Below, piece after piece: positions 7,236 through 17,785 of a DNA stretch of 64,000 nucleotides (positions are counted from its first letter, which is position 1; each line of letters opens with the position of its first letter). The translations under genes and the position numbers were made by a program. Origin of the DNA: Gluconacetobacter tumulicola (GTDB lineage: Bacteria > Pseudomonadota > Alphaproteobacteria > Acetobacterales > Acetobacteraceae). The notes under the pieces are model-generated. The model ran no database searches and had not been told where the DNA came from. It saw nothing but the letters and a program-made list of their open reading frames with translations. The stretch spans positions 1 through 64,000 of the forward strand of contig NZ_JABEQL010000008.1 in the NCBI RefSeq assembly GCF_014174215.1, given 5' to 3'.

Positions 7236-9782
7236 GTGGTCGGGCCGTCCGTGTTCCGGACACTGAAGGCAGGGTGGGTCGACGTGCGTAACCTGCTGGC
7301 GCTCATGCGGCGGGGTGGCGACGGCGAGCACCAGATTGTCCTGAACCGGCTGGCGATCGCCGTCATCATTCTGATCTATGTCGTCGGACTCTTTCTGTGT
7401 GGCGGTTTCGAGGACAGGGATCAGTTCATCTGGTCGGTTGTATGTGCCGTCCTTTATCTGGCGGGCGGCGTGGCTATTGCCGCCGCCCTGGTTGCGTGGC
7501 CGCGTCCCTCTCCGGCGCGGCGGATCGTCCAGATGATATGGGACATCGGTTTTCTGTCGTTTGGCATGTATCTCGACGGGGTCGCGGTCATCCCGTTCTA
7601 TCCGCTCTATCTGTGGGCAATCCTCGGATACGGGTTTCGTTTTGGCCTGCCTTATATTACGGGTGCCGCCTTTCTGGCCGCCGGGGGGTTCATGCTGGCG
7701 GTGCATGCGCTGCCCGTATGGCGGGATGCCGGTCACCTGCTGGCCGGTCTGACGCTTGGTCTGCTGGTTGTCCCGCTTTATTCGGCGTCACTGATCCGCT
7801 TCCTGTCCAATCTCAGGCGACGCGCGGAAGAAGCCAATCGGGCAAAGACGATGTTTCTGGCCAGCGTCAGTCACGAACTGCGCACACCGCTGAATGCCGT
7901 GATCGGCATGACGCGCCTGCTGAACGACACGGCGCTGGATGCCGAGCAGCGCGAGATGCTGCAGACGGTGCGCGTCGCGGGGACCTCGCTTCTGGGGATG
8001 GTCGAGGGGTTGCTGGATTTCGCGCGGATCGAGAACGGGCGCATGCCGGTACAGGCACAGCCGGTCGACCTGATGGCCCTGCTGAACGCGGTCCGGCGCA
8101 TTGCGGGGGTGTCGGCGGGGGAAAAGGGCCTGCTTCTGGCCTGTCATGTCACCGCCCGTACGCCGCTATGGCTGATCGGGGATGAAAAGCACCTGCGGGA
8201 TGTCTTGCTGAACCTGGTCGGCAATGCGGTCAAGTTCACCGCGCAGGGGCATGTGACCATCCGGGTCGATGCCCTGCCCGCCGGAAGCGGTGGGCAGGCC
8301 CGTCTGGCAATTGAGGTTGTGGATACCGGTATCGGCATCTCGCAGGCTGCGTTGGAACGGATTTTCGACCCGTTTACCCAGGCGGATGCAACCGTGATCG
8401 ACCGGTTCGGCGGGTCTGGACTGGGACTGGCAATCTGCCGCCAGCTGGTCACGCTGATGGGGGGCGAGATCGGAGTCCGCAGCCGGGAGGGGCATGGCAG
8501 TACGTTCCGTGTGACCTTGCCGCTGAGGATCGGGACGGCACCGGGCGGCGAAACCGGGACGGGGCTGCCGCCTGTGCTGCTGTGGGCGCGCCAGCCTGAT
8601 CGTTATCAGGCGCTGACGGCCCGTTTGACGGCCCTGGGGGCGCGGCTCGCCACTGTTTCACCCGATGAGGGCGTATCGGATGTTCTGGAGCGGCTGGAGC
8701 ATCCGTACGTTGTGTTGACCGACATGCCGGACGAGATGCTGCCTTTGCCGGCCGACCTGCCGGTGGTGCTTCTGCAGCCGTCAGGCGTGGAGGGATCGCT
8801 GGCCGAAACGGTGCGGCGCGAGAGTGTATCGATGCTTCCCGCCGATGCGGACGATGGGTGGATTGGGACGGCGCTGACCGTCGCCGCGGCCTTTTTGCCC
8901 GTTCCCCAGGGAGATCCGTCCGATTCGGATGCGGGCGGGCCCGACATGTCTACCGGCCGTTCGCTCTCGATCCTGGTGGTCGAGGATAATATCGTGAACC
9001 GGAAGATCCTGTGCAGGCTGCTTTCCCGGATCGGGCATCGCTGGCAGGCGGTGGCGAACGGCGAGGAAGCCCTGGATATCCTGCAGGAGATGCCATTCGA
9101 TCTGGTCCTGATGGACCTGAACATGCCGGTCATGAACGGGATCGAGGCGACGAAACTTCATCGGTTTTCCGAGGTCGGGGGCGGGAGAGGGATTCCGATC
9201 GTCGCGTTGACGGCTGACGGGACGCCCGAGACCCAGAAGCGGTGTCGGGAGGCGGGGATGGATGCGTTCCTGCTCAAGCCGGTGGCGCTGGAGGCCCTGG
9301 CGCAGGCGATCGAGGCGCTGGTGCCTGCTGAGGCGGGTATCCGACATTCATGCGATCGTCCGTCCGGCGGCGATGACCGCCCTAGGCGGGTGGACGCGAC
9401 CGTGGTGGTGCCCTTTCCTGTCCCCACCATCAATCGCAGGCTGGTGCAGGATCTGCTCGACCTGGGCGGCGAGCGCTTCCGCGCCGAAGTCATTGGCGAT
9501 TTTCTGCTGGACGCCGCGGAGATCGTCATGCGGATGGATCACGCGGTGAAAGATGGGGATCGGTCGCGCCTGCTGGACGAAGCGCATGCGTTGCGCAGCG
9601 CCGCCGCCAATGTCGGAGCGGAGCGTCTGGCGGCCTTATGTCATGAATGGCGGGGCATCCCCCATATGAACGGGCAGGAAAGGGCGCGGGCCCATCAGGA
9701 GGCGATCTGGCTGGAGATGAACGCGGTGGAGGACGCATTGCGGCCTTATACGGTCGTGCCGTTTGCGGACCGTTCATCCTAG
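7236..9782 (+). CDS. rpfC: RpfC-type hybrid sensor histidine kinase (DSF sensor)
   Basis: 848 residues. A hydrophobic N-terminal region (about 25-190) shows around five membrane segments, with a GEHQIVLNRL segment just before the first, as in RpfC. Then come a HisKA domain with H213 in SVSHELRTPLNA, a HATPase domain (NLVGNAVKFT, DTGIGIS, GSGLGLAI), a receiver with D627 in LMDLNMPVMNG, and a C-terminal HPt with H784 in HALRSAAANVG. This is exactly the RpfC order. The neighbouring convergent gene is rpfF and the upstream gene is a response regulator, which makes a role in sensing diffusible signal factor very likely. GTG 7236 is the longest start; GTG 7284 and ATG 7305 are alternatives that would keep all domains. 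Confidence 0.9.
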   Translation: MVGPSVFRTLKAGWVDVRNLLALMRRGGDGEHQIVLNRLAIAVIILIYVVGLFLCGGFEDRDQFIWSVVCAVLYLAGGVAIAAALVAWPRPSPARRIVQMIWDIGFLSFGMYLDGVAVIPFYPLYLWAILGYGFRFGLPYITGAAFLAAGGFMLAVHALPVWRDAGHLLAGLTLGLLVVPLYSASLIRFLSNLRRRAEEANRAKTMFLASVSHELRTPLNAVIGMTRLLNDTALDAEQREMLQTVRVAGTSLLGMVEGLLDFARIENGRMPVQAQPVDLMALLNAVRRIAGVSAGEKGLLLACHVTARTPLWLIGDEKHLRDVLLNLVGNAVKFTAQGHVTIRVDALPAGSGGQARLAIEVVDTGIGISQAALERIFDPFTQADATVIDRFGGSGLGLAICRQLVTLMGGEIGVRSREGHGSTFRVTLPLRIGTAPGGETGTGLPPVLLWARQPDRYQALTARLTALGARLATVSPDEGVSDVLERLEHPYVVLTDMPDEMLPLPADLPVVLLQPSGVEGSLAETVRRESVSMLPADADDGWIGTALTVAAAFLPVPQGDPSDSDAGGPDMSTGRSLSILVVEDNIVNRKILCRLLSRIGHRWQAVANGEEALDILQEMPFDLVLMDLNMPVMNGIEATKLHRFSEVGGGRGIPIVALTADGTPETQKRCREAGMDAFLLKPVALEALAQAIEALVPAEAGIRHSCDRPSGGDDRPRRVDATVVVPFPVPTINRRLVQDLLDLGGERFRAEVIGDFLLDAAEIVMRMDHAVKDGDRSRLLDEAHALRSAAANVGAERLAALCHEWRGIPHMNGQERARAHQEAIWLEMNAVEDALRPYTVVPFADRSS

Positions 9783-9789
9783 AGGCTGC

Positions 9790-9833
9790 CCGGAGCGTTT
9801 TCAAAGGGCGGGTGCCTGATGAGAACGCTCCGG
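9790..9833. terminator. Bidirectional hairpin between rpfC and rpfF
   Basis: ccggagcgttttc (9790-9802) pairs with gagaacgctccgg (9821-9833), 12 of 13 positions complementary around an 18-base loop. It sits in the 63 bp between two convergent genes, the classic place for a shared terminator. There is no long T-run on either side, so termination may need Rho or the hairpin may stabilise the mRNA ends. Confidence 0.6.
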
Positions 9834-9845
9834 TATCCTGTTCGG

Positions 9846-10820
9846 TTAGCTGGCGACGCTTTCCGGTCGCGGTGCGCCTATGCGCCGGTTCTGGGCGTTG
9901 ACCAGCCGCATCATCTTGCGCAGGTCGGCTTCGGTGAGTCTTAGCGCGGCCTCCACCCAGATATCGGTAATGTCGCGCAGTTCCTGATGGCTGATCGGAT
10001 TGACCAGGCGCTTGATGCGTTGGATCGCGTCATGCGCGTTATGACGCCTGTCGATCCGGGCCAGATGTTCGCAGACGGCAGATTCGCCTTCACCCGTTTC
10101 GGCGACAGCGTCGACGATCCCCATCTCGTGCAATTCCGTCGCCGTGTAGGTCTGGCCGCTGAGGATGATCTTTTCGGCCATGCGGGGATTGAGGCGCCGC
10201 GACAGGAGCGTGTATGCGCCCATGCCGGGGAACAGGTTGAACAGGATTTCCGGCAGGCCGAACTTGGCGTGCTTTTCGGCAATGATGACGTCGCACGACA
10301 AGGCGGCTTCGAACCCGCCGCCGAGTGCGTCGCCTTGCACCAGCGCGACGGTGGTCAGGCAATGGCCGTAACCGTCGGCGTTGGCGAAGACCACGTCGAC
10401 GCAATGATAGGCATAACGGCGCAGGCCGTCCCGGTCGCCCTGCATGATTTTCTCGGCGAACAAGGAGAGGTCACCGCCGAGATTGAAGATGCCCGGAACC
10501 CGTGACCCCACGACGATATGCCGGAACGGCAGGGCGCCATCCGTTTGCTGGGCCAGGTGGTGGATGTTCTGCTGCACGGTGTGCAGATCGCGCAGCAGGG
10601 GGGGAGAAAAGCTGGGGCGCCCGCCGGGCCGCATGAAGGTCCACAATGTCTGCGCGGCCTGATCGAGCCGGATGTCCACGGTGGGCAGGCTGTCCAGCGT
10701 GGGCGATGATGTCTGGCCGAAGACCGCGTGGTGCGGGTCGCGCGCGTTGTCCGGCGCCAGATGGGCCGGGTTGAAGGGCAAGGCAGGCGCGACGGCTCGA
10801 AGGCTGGATTTCAGTGACAT
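9846..10820 (-). CDS. rpfF: DSF synthase RpfF (crotonase family)
   Basis: 324-residue enoyl-CoA hydratase/crotonase-fold protein. It has the RpfF-specific blocks VFNLGGDL-like FNLGGDLSLFAEKI, ALVQGDALGGGFEAALSC, GLPEILFNLFPGMGAY and a C-terminal DIWVEAALRL. The two catalytic glutamates fall at E171 (FEAALSC) and E191 (LPEILF), 20 apart as in Xanthomonas RpfF (E141/E161). RpfF dehydrates 3-hydroxyacyl-ACP and releases a cis-2-unsaturated fatty acid signal. The N-terminus is about 35 residues longer than the Xanthomonas protein. ATG 10820 has ggagag 5 bases upstream. It converges on rpfC, so signal synthesis and sensing are adjacent. Confidence 0.93.
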   Translation of the reverse strand: MSLKSSLRAVAPALPFNPAHLAPDNARDPHHAVFGQTSSPTLDSLPTVDIRLDQAAQTLWTFMRPGGRPSFSPPLLRDLHTVQQNIHHLAQQTDGALPFRHIVVGSRVPGIFNLGGDLSLFAEKIMQGDRDGLRRYAYHCVDVVFANADGYGHCLTTVALVQGDALGGGFEAALSCDVIIAEKHAKFGLPEILFNLFPGMGAYTLLSRRLNPRMAEKIILSGQTYTATELHEMGIVDAVAETGEGESAVCEHLARIDRRHNAHDAIQRIKRLVNPISHQELRDITDIWVEAALRLTEADLRKMMRLVNAQNRRIGAPRPESVAS

Positions 10821-10853
10821 GACACTCTCCTTTTCTGAACCGGGCAGACGCCT

Positions 10854-10979
10854 TCATGCCTGTCGGATGCGGGCGTTTCGGTTCGCGCTGGAGCGTAGCT
10901 GCCGGTCGCGTGTCATGGCGATCATCAAATCCAGGCCTTCCGTTTCTTGCAGAAGCAGGAAGGGGGCCGGTTCAGGCAT
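10854..10979 (-). CDS. Candidate small ORF upstream of rpfF
   Basis: A 41-codon frame starts MPEPAPFLLLQETEG, ends RNARIRQA and stops 33 bp before the rpfF start on the same strand. It looks protein-like in composition but has no clear ribosome-binding site and I recognise no family. It could be a leader peptide in the rpfF 5' region or a chance open frame in GC-rich DNA. Confidence 0.3.
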   Translation of the reverse strand: MPEPAPFLLLQETEGLDLMIAMTRDRQLRSSANRNARIRQA

Positions 10980-11065
10980 AATGAATATTGCCGATGGATT
11001 ATTCTGTCCTGGCGTCGTTTGTTGGCTGTTTCGGGCCTGGATGGCTAGCGGAACTTTGATCGTCT

Positions 11066-11869
11066 TCAGCCTGGGGGAAAAGGCAGGGACGGTTGGCGCG
11101 TGAGGGCAGGGATGCCGTCCGGCATGGCGCGTCGGGCGCGTTCGAGGCGCAGGGTAAAGGCCAGGTCGGGACCGGGCGGGTGGGGGGCCGCCAGCAATCG
11201 GTCCAGATCGTCGGTGGCCAGGCCCCGGATGCGCCGCCCGCGCAGGGGGCCGTGGGGCACCTTCACCAGCAATGCCGGCTGGCGCGACCATTGCAGCAAA
11301 TCCTCGATCGAGGCCAGCGCCAGCATGTCGCGCAGATGGTGGGCCGTCACATAGGCGTCGGGGCCGGCGCGGTGGGCGGGGTTGCCCAGATGCGTCTCCA
11401 GCCCGGCCGGACGGCGGGAATAGCGCAGCCCCTGGTTGGAGTGGCCGGGCTCGTCCGGCCACAGGCGCAGCGCGCATTTATAGGTGCAGATCCATCCGGT
11501 GCCGGCCATCAGCGTGGGCGGCAGGTGGGCGCGCAGCCAGCCCTGCTCGAAGCTGGCGCGATGGGCGGCGAAGGCTAGCGGGCGGGCCGGTGGGCGCAGG
11601 ATGTCGGGTGCGATGGTGGCGATGGACGGCGCGTCGCGCACGTCCTGGTCGGTGATGTGGTGGATGGAAGTGGTCCAGGGCGCGATCGGGCCGCCGGGGT
11701 GGGTCAGCCGTGCGCGGGGGCTGTCCGCCAGTTGCCAGCCGTCCGGGGCGTGGGCCACGTCCTGCCAGCCGATTTCGACGATTCCGCCACGTGTGGCGTC
11801 GCGGTCGCTGGTTTCCAGGTCGATGACGCGGACATAGGGTGCGGATTGGGGGGACAGGGTGCCGTCCAT
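11066..11869 (-). CDS. DEDDh 3'-5' exonuclease, ExoX-like
   Basis: 267 residues. An N-terminal DnaQ/RNase T-type fold has the ExoI motif VIDLETS (D and E metal ligands), an ExoII-like AHRASFE and an ExoIII motif [14 protein letters not shown] with His and Asp. The C-terminal part ([13 protein letters not shown] ... [11 protein letters not shown]) matches the extra domain of exonuclease X-type proteins. It probably trims single-stranded DNA 3' ends in repair. ExoII normally reads N-x-x-F-D; here the asparagine is replaced by His-Arg and the Asp by Glu, so activity may be altered. It is divergent from uvrB with about 120 bp between the starts. Confidence 0.75.
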   Translation of the reverse strand: MDGTLSPQSAPYVRVIDLETSDRDATRGGIVEIGWQDVAHAPDGWQLADSPRARLTHPGGPIAPWTTSIHHITDQDVRDAPSIATIAPDILRPPARPLAFAAHRASFEQGWLRAHLPPTLMAGTGWICTYKCALRLWPDEPGHSNQGLRYSRRPAGLETHLGNPAHRAGPDAYVTAHHLRDMLALASIEDLLQWSRQPALLVKVPHGPLRGRRIRGLATDDLDRLLAAPHPPGPDLAFTLRLERARRAMPDGIPALTRQPSLPFPPG

Positions 11870-11989
11870 CCAGCCAGTCTAGGGACAGGCCGTGCGAATC
11901 CCAAACCGATTCGGCACGCCCGGCGTGCGGGCTGGTGCGCGTATGACGGCTCTTGCGCTGGCGCCGCGCGATCCCCACAGTCCAGAACC

Positions 11990-14224
<2,235 letters not shown>

Positions 14225-14251
14225 AGCTAACAGGGACGGGAAGAGAGACGG

Positions 14252-15139
14252 ATGATCGAACTGAAGGCGGGGGCGGCCCGGCTGGGCCTGATTCCCGAAC
14301 TGGGTGGCGCGGTCGCCTTCTGGAAAAGCGGGAAGGTCTGCGTGTTCGACGCCGTCAGCGATCCGAACCTGCTGGCACAGAAGGGGCGCAGGGTTGCGGC
14401 CTATCCGCTGGTGCCGTTCTCCAACCGCGTCGCGGACGGGCATTTTCGCTTCGACGGCGCGGAATACCGGATGAAGCCGAATTTTGCCGGCGAGCCCCAT
14501 GTGATCCATGGCAATGGCTGGGAACATCCGTGGGAACTGGAATTGCTGTCCGACGACAGTGCCACGCTGCAACTGGAATGGCATCCGCCCTATGACCGAC
14601 CCATGGATGAATGGCCGTTTGCCTATCGGGCGCAGGTCCGGTTCGATCTGCGCGAGGAGAGTCTGGCGGTGGGGATGGTGATCGAGAATATCGACCAGCG
14701 GCCGCAGCCGGTCGGGTTGGGGTTTCATCCCTATTTCCCCCGGCGCAGCGGCGTGAAGCTGGGATTTTCGGCTGATACGGTGTGGACGAATGACGAGCAG
14801 CATCTGCCGGCGCTGCGCGTGCCCGCCACGGGGGAATGGTCGTTCGAGCGGATGCGCGCCGTTGAAGGCGAGGCGATCGACAATTGCTATGCCGGTTGGG
14901 ACGGTGCGGCCTTCCTGCGCTGGCCCGATGACGGGCTGGCGCTGACCATTTCGGCCAGTCCGACCTTTCGCCACCTTGTGCTGTTCACGCCGCCGGACCG
15001 GAATTTCATTGCGGTCGAGCCGGTGAGCAACATGAACGACGCGCTGAACCATACCGGCGTGACCGACCGGGGGATGACCATCCTGGCGCCGGGCGAGCGG
15101 CTGGAAGGGCACATCCATTTTGCGCTGACCGCGTGCTGA
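14252..15139 (+). CDS. Aldose 1-epimerase family protein
   Basis: 295-residue GalM-like beta-sandwich protein. Typical features are the substrate-binding arginine in PFSNRVADG, the HGNGW histidine motif, the GFHPYFPR histidine, and the C-terminal glutamate in VEPVSNMNDA. It likely interconverts sugar anomers, substrate unknown. It begins 27 bp after uvrB with an aggg/gaga purine-rich stretch before the ATG and is followed closely by greB. Confidence 0.9.
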   Translation: MIELKAGAARLGLIPELGGAVAFWKSGKVCVFDAVSDPNLLAQKGRRVAAYPLVPFSNRVADGHFRFDGAEYRMKPNFAGEPHVIHGNGWEHPWELELLSDDSATLQLEWHPPYDRPMDEWPFAYRAQVRFDLREESLAVGMVIENIDQRPQPVGLGFHPYFPRRSGVKLGFSADTVWTNDEQHLPALRVPATGEWSFERMRAVEGEAIDNCYAGWDGAAFLRWPDDGLALTISASPTFRHLVLFTPPDRNFIAVEPVSNMNDALNHTGVTDRGMTILAPGERLEGHIHFALTAC

Positions 15140-15145
15140 GGCACA

Positions 15146-15703
15146 ATGCGGCCCATGACGCATGATGACGACGACGATGACGAAGCACGGCCCCGGGCCA
15201 TAGATGGGGTGTCGCGCTACATTACCCCCACCGGCATGGATGCGACGCGGCGGGAACTGAGCGCCCTGCTGTATGAAGAGCGGCCGCGCATCGTCGAGAT
15301 CGTGTCGTGGGCCGCCGGCAATGGCGACCGCTCGGAGAATGGCGATTACCTCTATGGCAAGAAGCGGCTGCGGGAGATCGACCGCCGGGTCCGCTTTCTG
15401 ACCCGCCGCATCGAGAAGGCGATCGTGGTCGATCCGGCCGCGCAGACGCAGCGGAATCGGGTCTTCTTCGGGGCCACCGTGACCTATGTGACCGAGGAGG
15501 ATCTGGAGCGGACGGTCGTGATCGTGGGGGTGGACGAGGCGGATCTGGCGGCGGGACAGGTCAGCCTGGCATCGCCCATCGCCCGGGCCCTGCTGGGCGG
15601 CCATGTGGGCGACGAAGTGCGGGTCCTGACGCCGGCTGGGGCCGAATTGATCGAGATTCTGGCGATTTCCTATCCCGAACCTGTCGGGGTGGATGCGCTA
15701 TGA
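15146..15703 (+). CDS. greB: Transcription elongation factor GreB
   Basis: 185 residues. An N-terminal coiled coil carries the GreB signature GDRSENGDYLYGKKRLREID, whose acidic tip enters the RNA polymerase secondary channel to stimulate transcript cleavage. A C-terminal FKBP-like domain includes GATVTYV and ASPIARALLGGHVGDEV. An unusual poly-Asp run (DDDDDDE) lies at the very N-terminus. It starts 6 bp after the epimerase stop. A second in-frame ATG (15155) is possible. Confidence 0.93.
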   Translation: MRPMTHDDDDDDEARPRAIDGVSRYITPTGMDATRRELSALLYEERPRIVEIVSWAAGNGDRSENGDYLYGKKRLREIDRRVRFLTRRIEKAIVVDPAAQTQRNRVFFGATVTYVTEEDLERTVVIVGVDEADLAAGQVSLASPIARALLGGHVGDEVRVLTPAGAELIEILAISYPEPVGVDAL

Positions 15704-15743
15704 GGTTTTTCGCGGTCGAGAACTCGACTAAGAAGCAAGGGCC

Positions 15744-15762
15744 GGTGACAGATCGTGTCACC
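15744..15762. promoter_or_regulatory. Palindrome between greB and gshB
   Basis: ggtgaca (15744-15750) and tgtcacc (15756-15762) form a perfect 7-bp inverted repeat with a 5-base spacer, 32 bp before the gshB start. It could be a regulator site for gshB or a short greB terminator; no T-run follows. Confidence 0.4.
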
Positions 15763-15794
15763 CCGGTATCGGATTGTACCCGGAGGTCGCGTTG

Positions 15795-16790
15795 ATGTCC
15801 CGCTCGCTGAAAATTGCCGTGCAGATGGATCCCCTGTCGGGGATCGACATCAATGGCGATTCGACTTTTGCCCTGATGCTGGAGGCACAGGCGCGGGGGT
15901 ACGATCTGTTCGTCTACCAGGTGCAGGGGCTGAGCCTGCGCGAGGGGCGCGTGGCCGGTGGGGCGCGGGCCGAGCGGCTGACGGCGCGTGCGCGGCCGGC
16001 GCGGGTCCGGCGGGTTGCGGGCGACCATGCCGAACTGGGCGAGGAGCAGGTGCTCGACCTGTCCGCGATGGATGTGATCCTGATGCGGCAGGACCCGCCT
16101 TTCGACATGGCCTATATCAGCGCCACGCACATGCTGGAGCATGTGCATGGCATCGGGCCGGGCAAGGCGCTGGTGGTCAACGATCCGGAATCGGTGCGCA
16201 ACGCGCCCGAGAAACTGCTGGTCACCCATTTCCCGGACCTGATGCCGCCGACGCTGGTGACGTGGGACGTGCTGGCGATCCGCGAGTTCCGCGCCGAATG
16301 GCGCGATATCATCGTCAAGCCGCTGTTCGGCAATGGCGGGGCCGGCGTGTTCCGCATCCGCGAGGATGACGAGAACCTGAATTCGCTGCTGGAGATGCAT
16401 TTCGCGCGTTCGCGCGAGCCGCTGATGATCCAGCGCTATGAGCCGGCGGTGCGCCGGGGGGACAAGCGCATCATCCTGGCCGACGGGGTGCCGATCGGCG
16501 CGATCAACCGCGTTCCGGCGCAGGGCGAGGCCCGGTCGAACATGCATGTGGGTGGCCGTGCCGTGAAGGTGGAACTGAGCCCCCGGGACCGCGAGATCTG
16601 CGAGGCGATCGGGCCGATGCTGCGCGAGAAGGGGCTGATCTTCGTGGGCATCGACGTGATCGGCGACTGGCTGACGGAGATCAATGTCACCTCGCCGACG
16701 GGCCTGCAGGAAATCGACCGTTTTGACGGCATCAATTCCGCCGGGCTGATCTGGGACTGCATCCTGCGGAGACTCGACGGTGGCGTGTAA
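15795..16790 (+). CDS. gshB: Glutathione synthetase
   Basis: 331-residue ATP-grasp ligase that adds glycine to gamma-glutamylcysteine. Starts [14 protein letters not shown] with the substrate-domain motif, contains the ATP-grasp core ([17 protein letters not shown]), MIQRYEP, the magnesium-binding loop [13 protein letters not shown] and the usual family length. ATG 15795 is preferred over an in-frame ATG at 15774 because cggagg lies about 10 bases upstream of it. The palindrome in the leader may regulate it. Confidence 0.96.
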   Translation: MSRSLKIAVQMDPLSGIDINGDSTFALMLEAQARGYDLFVYQVQGLSLREGRVAGGARAERLTARARPARVRRVAGDHAELGEEQVLDLSAMDVILMRQDPPFDMAYISATHMLEHVHGIGPGKALVVNDPESVRNAPEKLLVTHFPDLMPPTLVTWDVLAIREFRAEWRDIIVKPLFGNGGAGVFRIREDDENLNSLLEMHFARSREPLMIQRYEPAVRRGDKRIILADGVPIGAINRVPAQGEARSNMHVGGRAVKVELSPRDREICEAIGPMLREKGLIFVGIDVIGDWLTEINVTSPTGLQEIDRFDGINSAGLIWDCILRRLDGGV

Positions 16791-16904
16791 CCGGCGCCGG
16801 GATAGCGGACGAGAGAGAGGAGTGGGTGATTTGCGCTGTGCCACGGGGCTTTGCTCCACTATCCCCTTGAAGACAATCGCCCGGCAGGGCACAGAGGGTT
16901 CCCG

Positions 16905-17633
16905 ATGAGCAACGTTCTTCAAGACGCGCCGGCCGAGGCGGATGCCGCCAGCCTGGCCTGCGCCCCGGCGCCGCGTTCGGCCCTCGATGCCGAGGCCGTC
17001 AAGGCCGCCTATCGCCGCTGGGCCGGTGTCTATGACACAGTGTTCGGCGGGGTTTCGGCCTTCGGGCGCAAGCGGGCGGTCGCCGCCGTGAACAGCCTGC
17101 CGGGCACGGCGGTGCTGGAGGTGGGCGTGGGCACCGGCCTGGCCCTGCCGCATTATCGCGCCGACAAGCGCATTACGGGCATCGACCTGTCAGGCGACAT
17201 GCTGGATCGTGCGCGCCAGCGGGTGGCGCGGATGAACCTGCGCAATATCGACGCCCTGCTGGAAATGGATGCCGAGGATACGCGGTTCGCGGATGCGTCG
17301 TTCGACATCGCGGTGGCGATGTTCGTGGCCTCCGTCGTGCCCAATCCCCGCCGGCTGCTGGCGGAGCTGAAGCGCGTGGTGCGGCCGGGCGGGCATATCC
17401 TGTTCGTCAATCATTTCCTGGCCACCGGCGGCGTGCGGCTGGTGGTCGAGCGCGGGATGGCGCGGGCGTCGCATTCGCTGGGCTGGCACCCGGATTTCGC
17501 GATGGAAGCGCTGCTTCCGCCCGACGATCTGGCCCGCGCGACCATCCAGCCGGTGCCGCCGGCGGGGCTGTTCACGCTGGTGACGCTGCCGCGCCTGGCT
17601 ACGGCGGCCCGGGTGGAGAAGCCCGCCGCCTGA
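16905..17633 (+). CDS. pmtA: Phosphatidylethanolamine N-methyltransferase, PmtA type
   Basis: About 242 residues. The Rhodobacter-type PmtA opening AYRRWAGVYDTVFGGVSAFG is followed by SAM-binding motif I VLEVGVGTGLALPHY, then DLSGDML and VRPGGHILFVNHF. The enzyme methylates phosphatidylethanolamine toward phosphatidylcholine at the inner membrane. Acetic acid bacteria are known to use a PmtA enzyme, and phosphatidylcholine matters there for acid tolerance; that link is family knowledge. ATG 16905 gives the standard N-terminus. A strong hairpin follows the stop codon. Confidence 0.88.
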   Translation: MSNVLQDAPAEADAASLACAPAPRSALDAEAVKAAYRRWAGVYDTVFGGVSAFGRKRAVAAVNSLPGTAVLEVGVGTGLALPHYRADKRITGIDLSGDMLDRARQRVARMNLRNIDALLEMDAEDTRFADASFDIAVAMFVASVVPNPRRLLAELKRVVRPGGHILFVNHFLATGGVRLVVERGMARASHSLGWHPDFAMEALLPPDDLARATIQPVPPAGLFTLVTLPRLATAARVEKPAA

Positions 17634-17649
17634 CGCTGCCCCGCCATGT

Positions 17650-17677
17650 CGGCATGGCCGGAATGCCGGCCATGCCG
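17650..17677 (+). terminator. Hairpin downstream of pmtA
   Basis: cggcatggccgg (17650-17661) is perfectly complementary to ccggccatgccg (17666-17677) around a 4-base loop, 16 bp after the pmtA stop. The stem is very stable, but no T-tract follows, so it is either a Rho-assisted terminator or a repetitive extragenic palindrome. Confidence 0.55.
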
Positions 17678-17785
17678 GGGACAGGGCCTGGTGGCTCTCG
17701 TCTTGGCGGCCAGGGTTCGGTAACATGATCACGATTTCGAGCACGGCCGCCCTGTGGCGGCCCATCGGCGCAGGAGAAGTGGCGT

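Noticed and set aside
11657-11989. Upstream extension of uvrB
   Set aside because: It overlaps the divergent exonuclease gene and has no UvrB similarity; ATG 11990 gives the family N-terminus.
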